Positions 47,638 through 57,012 of a stretch of 64,000 nt of DNA are shown one piece after another. Location of the stretch: NCBI GenBank assembly GCA_012845835.1, contig JABAKD010000007.1, forward strand, positions 11,707,511 through 11,771,510, given 5' to 3'. The position numbers were made by a program, and so were the translations under genes. The notes beneath the pieces were generated by a model. That model was not told the origin of the DNA. It saw nothing but the letters and a program-made list of their open reading frames with translations, and did not search any database. Within the stretch, counting starts at the first letter, position 1; each line of letters starts with the position of its first letter. The stretch comes from Undaria pinnatifida. Taxonomy: Eukaryota; Sar; Phaeophyceae; Laminariales; Alariaceae.

Positions 47638-47906
47638 AACATATTTGCCCAAACTTGTCACGCCTATGGCAGCGGGCGTCCGCGTGGTACATATGTAGCG
47701 AGCGACCACGCAGTTCCGTGCTGCCACATCTCAAGCAGAAGTCACCATGAATACAGCGCCTTAATGGCAAATAAGTAACAATAACATATTTGCCCAAAAG
47801 TGTCACGTCTATGCCAGCGAGCGTCCGCGTGGTGCATATGTAGCGAGCGACCACGCAGTCCCGTGTTGTCACTTCTCAAGCGGAAGTCACGATGCATACA
47901 GCGCCT
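47638..47906. repeat. Tandem repeat, 146 bp period, two copies
   Basis: Copies at 47638-47762 and 47784-47906 share ACATATTTGCCCAAA, GCGTCCGCGTGGT and ATATGTAGCGAGCGACCACG through CAGCGCC, with about 10% difference. Confidence 0.9.
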
Positions 47907-48134
47907 ATGTCCCAACGAACTGGAAGGAAGCCGAAAAATATATCATGAACATTGTACATAAAGCCAAGACCAACCGCCCTGATACCCCGTATCCGTGTCT
48001 CGATCGTTCTATAGTACGAACTCGTACCTCATATTTTGTCGCTTGAGGAGCGATCTCCAATTTGTCTACGCTCATGTCCATACCAGCTCGACCGCTGTAC
48101 TCCCACGCGCTTAAACACGCCCCCTCACTCCTCG

Positions 48135-48930
48135 CTAGAAATGGGCCGGGAATGGGCACTTGGCTGCACGGTGACCGCCCCGCGTACAGTTACGGCATTC
48201 CGAAAAGCCGCAATTCCTAAAGAAATATTGGTTGTTCCGCCCCGCATTTACACAGTCATTGCATCTGTTCCCCTGGGTATTAACCTGGATATGTGCCTGC
48301 TGGGCCTGCGACTGGTAGTTATAGTCGGCCCGCTCGGTTATCGCTCGGGCCGACGGGGGGCCGGAAAGAGTAGCCGGGGAAGCGGGTAGGCTGCGACCGC
48401 TGCCTGCGCCGCGGCCCCCAACTGCGCCCCGGCCGCTAAGCCCTCCCGCGCCGGCTGGCCCGCGGCCGTTTCGCGCCTTCCTGCGCGGCGCCCTGACATT
48501 CGAGGGTTGCTTGGCTGCCGATGCACCCCACCCACTCGCCGTGGCGTACATCTCCGCCGGTGGGTGTACAATCACCCCAAACTGTCCGGGGGCCAGGGTT
48601 GGGGCCGTCGACATGTAGCCGTATTTCCGTGACGACGGGCTGTACGCAACTGCCCCCTTGCGGTTCCGAGTCCCGCCTCCGACCACGATAAAGCTAGCAC
48701 CGGCAACCGCTTTGGTGCCCCCGCTCGCCTTGAAGATCGCTTTCAAGGCAGCCTGGTCGCTATTAAGGGTCTCTTTAAATACCCCCCGAGCATTCGGGAG
48801 GATCTTAGTGGACACTCTGAGGAGGTACTAGGGGTCCGACCCCCGGATAAGCCCGTTGCCTCGAAACAGCGTCTTGTCAAGCACGGCGTGTTCTGCCGCG
48901 AGGTTCAGGGTGATTGAACTCGAAACGATG
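48135..48930 (-). pseudogene. Gag-like protein with CCHC zinc knuckle
   Basis: 227 codons are open from a GTG at 48815; the frame continues upstream past one in-frame TAG (about 48830) into LNLAAEHAVLDKTLFRGNGL. The middle is Gly, Arg and Ala rich (RNA-binding type). The C-terminus has CNDC, then CRNCTRGGHRAAKC, a C-x2-C-x4-H-x4-C nucleocapsid knuckle, followed by a stop. GC content is much higher than in flanking DNA, as for the RT region. It is best explained as the Gag of the minus-strand DIRS-like element. Confidence 0.6.
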
Positions 48931-49639
48931 TCCTGTGCCACGCGTTCAATGCTCACCATTGATTTATCCCCTTGTCGTTCTGCAAGATGTCAAGCGGTCG
49001 CAGCAAAGGAGGGATAATCAGTCACGTCGTAACACACGCCCATCAACCGTAACCCACACGCGTCGGCGGGGAGACGAGGGAGCAGCGGTATCGGTTATCG
49101 TCGAGATATATGCCCTATCGAGTGCAGCGACGAGGTCAGCAACCAGCCTGAGCTGTGCAATCCCCCGCAAAGAGCAACACACTCGGTCGCTTCCGAATAA
49201 AAGGCGTCAGCACAACACTGAAATTCACTTGTAACGCGCGGTATAGCGGTCGCGGCGCTGGCCCCCTGTCAGTACTAGCGTTACCTCAACCCGATAGTCA
49301 GCATCAGCAATAAAGGCCGCCGTGAACAGCCGTGTGCCCCCAGCGAACGGAATGACAAATACCTCTTGTCCCGCCGACCCAGCGCTGGTGGTGTGTCAGT
49401 CGCAATCAACCGGCTCCTCGCGAGATAACAGCCCAACATGCCGATATAAGCGAAGCAAATGCCGCTGGTACAGTAGTACCTAGATCAGCGACGCACATGC
49501 CATTAACATTGCGATGCCCGTGGACGCGATACATCGCCGGTGATGAGCGAAGCCACAATACCTGTATTACAGGCATGTCGTCGAGCAGCTTATCAATCAG
49601 TCGCCCATAATACATAAAATATATGAAGATAAATAAAAT
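48931..49639. other. No recognisable feature
   Basis: About 0.7 kb between the Gag-like frame and the large array. Possibly more Gag; no motif seen. Confidence 0.4.
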
Positions 49640-52600
49640 GCATATCAGTCATGAGCAGCCAGACGAACAACCAAACTGATGCATGCTGGTGCCGCTACGC
49701 ATCCATCGCGGTCAGAAGATTTTTTTTAACGCAAAGGCCTTGCTGGACGACACTACGGTGTTGGTCAGAGCGGTCATCAGCCTCAAATAGCAAAGCAAAG
49801 CAAACATGGCGCGGCCGTATATTAGCGTCGTATTGAGCAGCAGGGTGAACAGCAAAACGGAAGCATAGCGCAGCCACGCGTCCACCGCAATCCCGAAACT
49901 GAACGCGAAGGCCCTGTTGGACGACACAGGGGTGTCGGCTAAGGCGGCAATCATCCGCGAGCAGCCAACCGAAAGCATACATGGCGCGGCTGTGTATCAA
50001 CCTCGCGGTATATCACTCGCGGTCAGCAAATGAACGCCTGTCTTTTAATTTTATTTTGCAGAGCGAAAATACAACCGACTCGCTGCATATCAGCCGTGAG
50101 CAGCCGGGCTAACCGCACATCGAAAGCATACTGGCGCAGCACCTCATCCACCACGATAAGAAGACTGAACGCAAAAGGCCTGCGGGACGACGCGGTGGTA
50201 TGGGCCTGAGCGGTAAAATAGCCGTGAGCCGGAAAGCGAAAGCATTTGTAGCACAAATGTATATCAAAATCACGTTGGGCGGCAGGGGCCAACGCAAAGC
50301 GGAAGCATACCGGCGCAACCACACCTCGACCGCGAAAAAAAAAAAAACTGATGGACGACACGGCGATGACGCCCAGAGCGGTGATCAGCTGCAAGCCGCA
50401 ACAAGAGCGTATATAGCCCAACTGTATATCAACGTCGCGTTGAGCATCAGAAAGAGCGGTAATCAGTCGCGAGGTAGAGGGCGAACGCATACATGGCGCA
50501 CCTGTATATCAAACTCGCGTTGAGCATCAGAGGGAACAGCAAAGCGAAAGCATATTGACGCTGTCGCGCGTCGACAGCGATCACAACAAAATGCACCCGA
50601 AAACCCTGCCGGACGACACAACGGTGTCGACGAGAGCGGTAAATGGCCGCGAGCAGCAAAACCAAAAGTATAGATAGCGCAGCTATATGTCATCATCGCG
50701 TTGAGCGGCAAGGCGAATAAGAAAAAGGAATGATACTGGCCCAAGCCCGCAGCAACCGCGATGAAAACACTGAAACTAAGCACAAGGCCGGACGACGACG
50801 CGGTGTCGACCGGAGGGGTTGCCCGTCGCGAGCAGCAAAGCTAAAGCATACATGACGTAGTTGCATAACAACATCGCGGTATATCCAACGCGGGAAGCCA
50901 GTGAACACCTACCTGGCGAGACCTTGCAAGGTAGAAATATAACCGACACAGCTGTATATGGATTCTGTGAAGCAGGGGACCCGGCAAAGCGAAAGCATAC
51001 TGGCGCAGCCAGGCATCCCCCGCGATCACAACATTGAACGCAAGGAAATCCTAGATAGACCACCCGGCGGTGTCGGCCAGGGCATTAATCAGCGGCAAGC
51101 AGCCAAGCGAATGCATATATGGGGCAGCAGTGTATAAATATCGCCTTGAGCAGAAGTAACAACAACAAAGCAGAAGCATGTTGGCGCATCCACGAAACAG
51201 CCGCGAGCAAGGAAATTAACACGAGAACCCTGCTGAACGACCCGGCGGTGTCTACCAAAGCTGTAACCAACCGCCAACATCCAAGTAAAGCATACATGAC
51301 GCAGCTGTATATGAACGTCGCGTTGAGCCTCCACCAGAGGGGTGATTAGCCGCGCGCAGCAAAGCAAAAGCGAATACGTTGCAGAGCGAACGTAAAACAG
51401 ACATAGATAGATGTATATCGGGCATGAGCAGCAGGGCGCACGGCAAAGCGAAAGCATACTAGCGCAGCCACGCGTCCACCGCAATCCAAAACATGAACGC
51501 GGATTAATCCCTGCTAGACCGCGCAGCGGTGTCGACCAGATCACTGATCAGGCGCGAGCAGCAAAGCGAAAGCATATATGGCGCAGCTGTCTATCAACAT
51601 CGCATTAAGTGGCAGGTTTTACAGTAAATGCATCACGCGGCTGTACAACAGTATCGCGTTGAGCCTCGACCAGAGGGGTAACCAGCCGCGCGCAGGAAGG
51701 CAAAAGCGTATACATTGCAAAGCGAACATACAACAGCGAGTAGCAAAGAAAACGCATTTATGACGCAGCTGTATATCAGCATCGTGTTGAGCCTCGGCCA
51801 GAAAGGTGATGAGCCGGGCGCAGCAAATCAAACGCGTATACGTTGCAAAGCGAACATAAAACAGACACAGCAGTATATCGGTCATGAGCAGCCAAGCGAA
51901 AGCATATATGAGATTTATAACAACATGACGTCGAGCCTTGACTGAGGGGTGATCAGCCGCGCGCAGCAAAGCAAAGCCATACACGTTGCATCGCGAACAC
52001 GCAACAGTGAGCAGCAAAGCACAAGCATATATGACGCAGCTGTATATGAATATCGCGTTGAGCCTTGACCAGAGGGATGGTCATCCGCGCGCAGCCGAAC
52101 GAAGGCGTGTACGCCGCAAAACGAACTTACAACATATATCAGTCATGAGCAGCAAAGAGAAAGCATATATGGCGCGGCTGTATATTAACATCGCGTTAAG
52201 CGGCAGGTCCAACAGTGAATGTATAACGCAGCTGTATGTCAACATTGCGTTGAGCCTCGACCAGAGGGGTGACCAGCCTCGCGCAGCAAAACAAAAGCGT
52301 GTACGTTGCAACGCGAACAAACAACAGCGAGCAGCAAAGCAAAATAATGTATGACCCAGCTGTATGTACATCGCGTTTAGCCTCGACCAGACGGGTGATC
52401 AGCCTCGCGCATCAAAGAGAATACGTGTACGTTGCAAAGCGAGCACATAACAGACACAGCGGTGTATCGGTCATCAGCAGTAAAGCGAAAGAAGCATATA
52501 TGAGAGGTATAACAACGTGACGTCGAGCATCGACCAGTGGGGTGATCAGCCGGGCGCAGAAAAGCGGAATCGTGTACGTTGCGACGCGAGTATACAACAG

Positions 52601-53680
52601 CGAGCAGCAAAGCAAAAACATATACTTAGAAGTATGACGCAGCTGTACATGAACATCGCGTTGAGCCTCGACCAGAGGGGTGATCCGCCGCGCGCAGGAA
52701 AGCAAAAGCGTATACGTTGCAAAGCGAACATACAACAGAAACAGCTGTATATCGGTGATGAACAGCAAAGCGAAAGCATAAATGGACTCATTCTACGATA
52801 GCCCCGCCCAAAATCAGCGATATTCTTTAACGAACGTTTCATGGCTGCTCGACTCGAGGAAGGGTTCTATGTTAAGCATTTCTTCGTGCATTTTCTTGTT
52901 TGCAAAGGACTATCGAGCGAGGAGGTCGGGGTTGCAAGAGGGGCACCGTATTTTAGTAGATACGGCCGTGAGCTGGTTTCAAAAACCAGCCATTTCGTTG
53001 AAAATATGTTAGGGGGGCAACCGTAGAGCGACTCTATGGTGCAGCCATATATCACCATCACAAATCATACATGGCGCAGCTGTATATCGGCGTCGCGTTG
53101 AGCCTCGACCAGAGGGGTGATCGGCCGCGCGGAGCAACGCAGAAGCATATATGTGGCGCAGATGTATATCAGCATCGCGTTGTGTACCAGGGCGCAGGGC
53201 AAAGCGGGAGCCTACTGCCGCAACCACGCCTCAACAGCGATCAGAAGGCTGAACGCAAAACCCCCGCTGGACGACAAGGCGGTGTCCATCAAAACGGTAA
53301 TCAGCGGCCAGCAACAAAACAAAGCATATATGGCGCGCTGTATATCAACCTCGCGTTGAGCAGTGGCGTGAACTGTAACGCCGAAGGATACGGGCTCAAC
53401 CACGCATCAAGAGCGCTCAAAAAACTGAACGCAAAAGCACTGCTGGACGACACCAGCGAGTCAACCAGGGCGGTGTGTCAACCGTGATCAACAGAGAGCG
53501 AATACCTGAGTCACAACCCACCACATACATTACATCAGTAGGTATCATACAACTACCCTGGGTAATTTTTATACCAATTACGACCAGCAAACCAAGCGAA
53601 AGCCCTGCTGGACGAAACGACCGTGTCGACCAGGGCGGTGTATCTACCGTGATCAGCGGAGCGAAAACCTAAATCGCAAC
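49640..53680. repeat. 4 kb degenerate tandem array
   Basis: Built from recurring blocks: (1) GCAGCAAAGCGAAAGCATA; (2) TGGCGCAGCTGTATATCAAC then ATCGCGTTGAGC; (3) CTCGACCAGAGGGGTGATCAG; (4) CCTGCTGGACGACACGGCGG then TGTCGACCAGAGCGGT; (5) ACGTTGCAAAGCGAACATA. Blocks 1-2-4 dominate the left half (49.7-51.3 kb); 1-2-3-5 dominate the right half (51.3-52.8 kb). Unit length varies from about 130 to 280 bp and copies differ by 10-30%. Few stops occur in several frames on both strands, giving many short open frames that echo one another. MITE M2c is inserted at 52791. The array abuts the Gag-like frame at 53660. Confidence 0.85.
52791..53028. mobile_element. MITE family M2, copy c, inside the array
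   Basis: Starts TTCTACGATAGCC and ends GGGGGGCAACCGTAGAG. Same orientation as copy b. Inner GAGCTGGTTTCAAAAACCAGC is a hairpin, partly shared with copy a. GACTC lies just left of the element and CGACTC just right. It inserted after the array formed, because array units resume on both sides. Confidence 0.8.
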
Positions 53681-54466
53681 CCACCCTTGTGACGATCGTG
53701 TGGCGATGTCGGGAAGTCGATGAAGTCAGTGTTGTCCTTGCTACTGAACGTGCTCTTGGGAACACTCCCTAGCTCCTCCACCGCAGTGGTCAGGAACGGC
53801 TCTCGTTTGGTGCTGGGTATTTCCTACTGGACCTCTGATGCGCTGTCTCCTCTAATCTCCGATGCTTACCCCGCAACCACCCCCTGCTGCGATGTTCCCC
53901 TGTGCACGGCCGCCGCGGTGAACCCTGTTAAACTCGCCGGGGCGGGGAGAACAACACACCCATTGCACTGCTTCAGCTGCCCGCTGGCCAACGACACCCT
54001 CACGGCGTACTCAACAATCCCCAAAGAGGCGAGCCTGTTCCGAAATGCCAAAGAACGAACTTTTGTGTTGCGGATCTCCTCCGCTTGTCGCAGCACGTCC
54101 AGGAAGTTGGGCATGCCTGGTGCCGATGGCAACGTGGTCACCAACGAGTTCAGCTGGAACACCAACTCTGTTTGCGAACCAGCATCACAGGCCGTCCCAT
54201 CCGCAGTCCAGACGCGGGAGGCCTCACACACGGTACCCGGCCCCAGGCCCCCCTGGGTTACACATGGCAGGTTCTCGCACCTGCTGATCGAGGAGACGAG
54301 GGTAGTCGTAGCCGAGTCTAGTCGAGGTCCAGGCCAGGCTACTACCGTTGGTGCTGCCCGCGGGGCTGACGTGGTAACTGGTGAAGCGGCTGCTGCCCCC
54401 GTCTGCCGGGGCCGCCCCCTGGCCGTCAACCGAGTCGTGCACGTCGGCGAGGACATAGCCAAACAA
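53660..54466 (-). pseudogene. Gag-like frame, minus strand
   Basis: From 54466 the minus frame has a Pro/Ala/Thr-rich start, then a helical stretch: QTELVFQLNSLVTTLP, SAPGMPNFLDVLRQAEEI and ASLGIVEYAVRVSLASGQLK. A TAG near 53838 interrupts it, after which the same frame continues (EIPSTKREPFLTTAVEELGS) to about 53660. The opposite strand is also open for 265 codons, but this strand looks more protein-like. No known domain is recognised. Position and strand suit the N-terminal Gag of the DIRS-like element. Confidence 0.4.
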
Positions 54467-54469
54467 TCC

Positions 54470-54620
54470 TCAGATAATGTATCGTCTCATCATTTTCCCT
54501 CGCTTTTGGTCCGGTGACGAAAACAACGCGTCAGAAGGGCGACATCATACTGTTTATATTATCGGTTCTCAAATCATGGTAGCATGTGCGATTCAATCCT
54601 ATTTGGTCTCCGATTTTACT
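54470..54620. repeat. Terminal-repeat region, right side
   Basis: Diverged direct repeat of 41387-41560 (roughly three quarters identical by eye): CAGATAATGTATCGTCTC, CTTTTGGTCCGGTGACGAAA and AGAAGGGCGACATCATACT, ending CGATTTTACTCCTGTC. Confidence 0.65.
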
Positions 54621-54892
54621 CCTGTCCTACAAGGCGGACGCTGGAAAGCTGGATGTAATGCTTTGTGTTTTCATCACAAAACTAAACTTACCCCCCTGCC
54701 TGATGTTATGGCTGCATTAACATAGCACCCTGCGGTACCAGGTCTGAGAATTGTAGGTAACTAACGTATTAGCTGGGCAACATTGGATTATAGGACTGTG
54801 TACAAAACCGAGTGATCTGGGGGGAAGGATATATAGATGTAAACCTTACATTATCCAGGTGACCACACGTTATGTATGATAGAACGTTATGC

Positions 54893-55150
54893 GCCATCCC
54901 ACGGTAGGCGTGCACACCAGCATCATTCCCTGAGCTCCTCACACGAGGAACTCAATATCTCACCGGAAAAATGACTTCGATGGCTTTCGTTCGCACTACC
55001 GGACCAAGCTTTTATGCCTTGGTCCAAAAACAATATGTACTTACTTGGGGAATTTCTTCATTGACCGGCAGTTCCTCACATGAGGAACTCAATCGCCCAA
55101 GGACGTTTTGGCGCAATCATACAACTGCGACCCCTACCGTGGGATGACTC
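54893..55150. mobile_element. MITE family M3, copy e
   Basis: Inverted ends CCATCCCACGGTAGG and CCCTACCGTGGGATG. Two inner near-palindromes TCCTCACACGAGGAACTC and TTCCTCACATGAGGAACTC. Best preserved copy of the family; very close to copy a. It lies 126 bp before the DIRS-like element at 55276. Confidence 0.8.
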
Positions 55151-55275
55151 TTTTATAAGAGCATATATTTCGAGTTCAGACGGATTTTGCCTTAAATGTA
55201 ACCATTTATGTCTTTGAAGATACTACTTGGAGCAAAAGGTTCGGCTCTTTCTGGAGGTACCGGGAAATGAGATGC

Positions 55276-55507
55276 GTATTATTATCGAGGCACGAGAAAA
55301 TAAGGGTTTTGTATGTACGGAAGAAGTTTGGGGTTACTGCACGTTGACCAATGAGATCAACGCGGGTGGTTACTTGTACTTGTCCTGGTATAGCAAAAGG
55401 AACCTTGGATCAGTTTGTCTTGTTGCTGACTAGCAAGCGAAGCACGCAGAAAAGAGAGGAGCATCGTCAGCAAGACAAGGTCAAGGTGTGATAGACTGGC
55501 TGATTTC
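55276..55507 (+). repeat. Split direct repeat A1
   Basis: Left end of the element, starting GTATTATTATCGAGGCACG and ending GACTGGCTGATTTC. Matches A2. Confidence 0.9.
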
Positions 55508-55650
55508 GAAGTTGGGTGTGATAGACTGGCTAATTGCTTGCTGCGACTGCTGCTGCTGTGAGACTTCGCTGGTACTGCCGTGGTGACTGCCGTGGTAATA
55601 ATTCGTTGTGACTACTGCTGTGGCGAGTGCTGCGGGCTGTCTCTGTGACG

Positions 55651-56991
55651 ATGGGTGATTCGCCGGGTGCCGTGGCCCCTGCTGCCGCCGGCGCTAAGGT
55701 GGAGGATACTTTGGGTGCCCGGGCCGCCGCAGCTCTCGCGAGCTCGGGGTCTTCCTCCGGGGCGCAACTGGCCGGTTCGGCCTCGCCTTCGGGTGACCGG
55801 GCCACTTGGGCCCGACAGGTTGAAGCCAAATTCGCGCGGGTCCATAAGCGCCTCGACGACAATTGTGCCGAGTTATCGGCAATCGCCTCTTCCACCCGCG
55901 AAGCAGCGGATACATGTACTGATCAGGTTGCTAATCTCGACATCATGGTTCGACAGTTCATGGAAAACAACTCCGGTCGGGTAGCCTCCCGAGACGGCGG
56001 CGACGCTAGGGAGCGGCAGCGTCAAAAAGCCCAGCTAGCCACCAAACTGACCACGTGGAACAAAGTGAACACAGCCAGGAAGCTGTGGATCATTCGCGGG
56101 CGTATCCCTCCGAACCTCGGGGACTCTCCCGCTGACCTGCAGTCTTTTGTGGGGGAGGCCATCCACGTGACCGCCAGCGTAGAGTCCCAGCTTCGGTTGT
56201 TCAGTTCCTTCGACGTCGGGGCTTACGGGCCCCGTGTGGACAGGCCCATCGGGCAGTCCCTAATGGTCGCCGACCGTCTCGACCTCCTGAGATTTGCTGG
56301 CGTTGCGATCCTTTCTGTGGGTCTTTCGCCTGGGGTCGCCGACGATCTCCCCTGTCTGGCGCGGGTCAACGCCCTCGGAGACGCGTTTACGGTGGCGGTC
56401 ATGGGCTTGCGCGCGCACACCTTCAGCAACTATAGCATGCTGTCCGTCCCAGAAGAGCATGCGGTGCTTTGTCACATGGTTAATCGCGACATCGCTTTGT
56501 GGGTGAGTGAGCTCATGCGTGCTGCGCAGCGGTCCTCCCCTGCTATTGTCCCTCCCCCAGCTAGCACGGCGTTCGACCCCCCACCCGTGCCCGCCTTCGT
56601 ACGCACTCTCGAATTTTTCCGCGGCGGGGGGGAGGTTCTCCGGCTCGTACTCAGTAGCATCGGTTCCGGCGCAGACAGGCCCACCAAGCGGAAGGCAACC
56701 GCTCCCCCCGCTGGGTCGCCCGGGTCTAAGGGAAAGGCCAACTCAAGTCTCCCCCAGGTGTGCCGAATGTTTGCGCGCACCGGTAAATGCAATTGGTCTC
56801 CGTGTAAGTTTTTGCACGAGCCCCCCGCGGCCTCGGCGTCCTCGCCATCTCCACCCGCTCGCAGAGAGGAAGGCGGTGGAAGCGGGGCGGCGGGCGGAGG
56901 GTCGCGGGCGTTGTCGTTGCGGCCGGTCCTCCCCGCGGGGGCAAACAGGGGGGGCGAGGGGGGCAGAGGCGCTGGTTCTGGTTCGGTATGA
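55651..56991 (+). CDS. Gag of the PAT/Ngaro-type element
   Basis: Intact 446-codon frame from the ATG at 55651 (the frame is open from 55627 with a GTG). A Gly/Ala/Ser-rich start is followed by a coiled segment (WARQVEAKFARVHKRLDDN), then a helical core near residues 130-290. Near residue 370 is CRMFARTGKCNWSPCKFLH, a C-x8-C-x4-C-x3-H zinc finger in place of a CCHC knuckle. The tail is Gly/Arg rich. It should package the element RNA. The TGA at 56989 is followed in the same frame by Pol, without another stop. Strongly GC-rich third positions support coding. Confidence 0.75.
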   Translation: MGDSPGAVAPAAAGAKVEDTLGARAAAALASSGSSSGAQLAGSASPSGDRATWARQVEAKFARVHKRLDDNCAELSAIASSTREAADTCTDQVANLDIMVRQFMENNSGRVASRDGGDARERQRQKAQLATKLTTWNKVNTARKLWIIRGRIPPNLGDSPADLQSFVGEAIHVTASVESQLRLFSSFDVGAYGPRVDRPIGQSLMVADRLDLLRFAGVAILSVGLSPGVADDLPCLARVNALGDAFTVAVMGLRAHTFSNYSMLSVPEEHAVLCHMVNRDIALWVSELMRAAQRSSPAIVPPPASTAFDPPPVPAFVRTLEFFRGGGEVLRLVLSSIGSGADRPTKRKATAPPAGSPGSKGKANSSLPQVCRMFARTGKCNWSPCKFLHEPPAASASSPSPPARREEGGGSGAAGGGSRALSLRPVLPAGANRGGEGGRGAGSGSV

Positions 56992-57012
56992 AGACACGGG
57001 CCCTGCCGCCAG

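Larger units (their letters stand above)
41172..54620 (-). mobile_element. Possible 13 kb DIRS-like element filled with tandem arrays
   Basis: On the minus strand, from high to low coordinates: Gag-like frame (54466-53660), 4 kb tandem array, zinc-knuckle Gag (48930-48135), short tandem repeats, RT (45251-44243), RNase H (44243-43740), then tyrosine recombinase (about 42900-41830). This is the normal DIRS order on one strand, bracketed by diverged direct repeats at 41387-41560 and 54470-54620. It is inference that all pieces belong to one element; it could also be two or more nested or overlapping copies. Every coding block is damaged. Confidence 0.45.

Noticed and set aside
49640..53480. Series of 60-155 codon open frames on both strands
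   Set aside because: All derive from the tandem array and echo the same words; treated as a repeat and not as genes.
49640..53680. CRISPR-like or TAL-like repeat array
   Set aside because: Units vary in length and order, there is no fixed repeat with unique spacers, and the context is a eukaryotic retroelement.
53720..54517. 265-codon plus-strand open frame
   Set aside because: It is opposite a more protein-like minus frame with helical Gag-type composition; the plus frame appears to be its shadow in GC-rich DNA.
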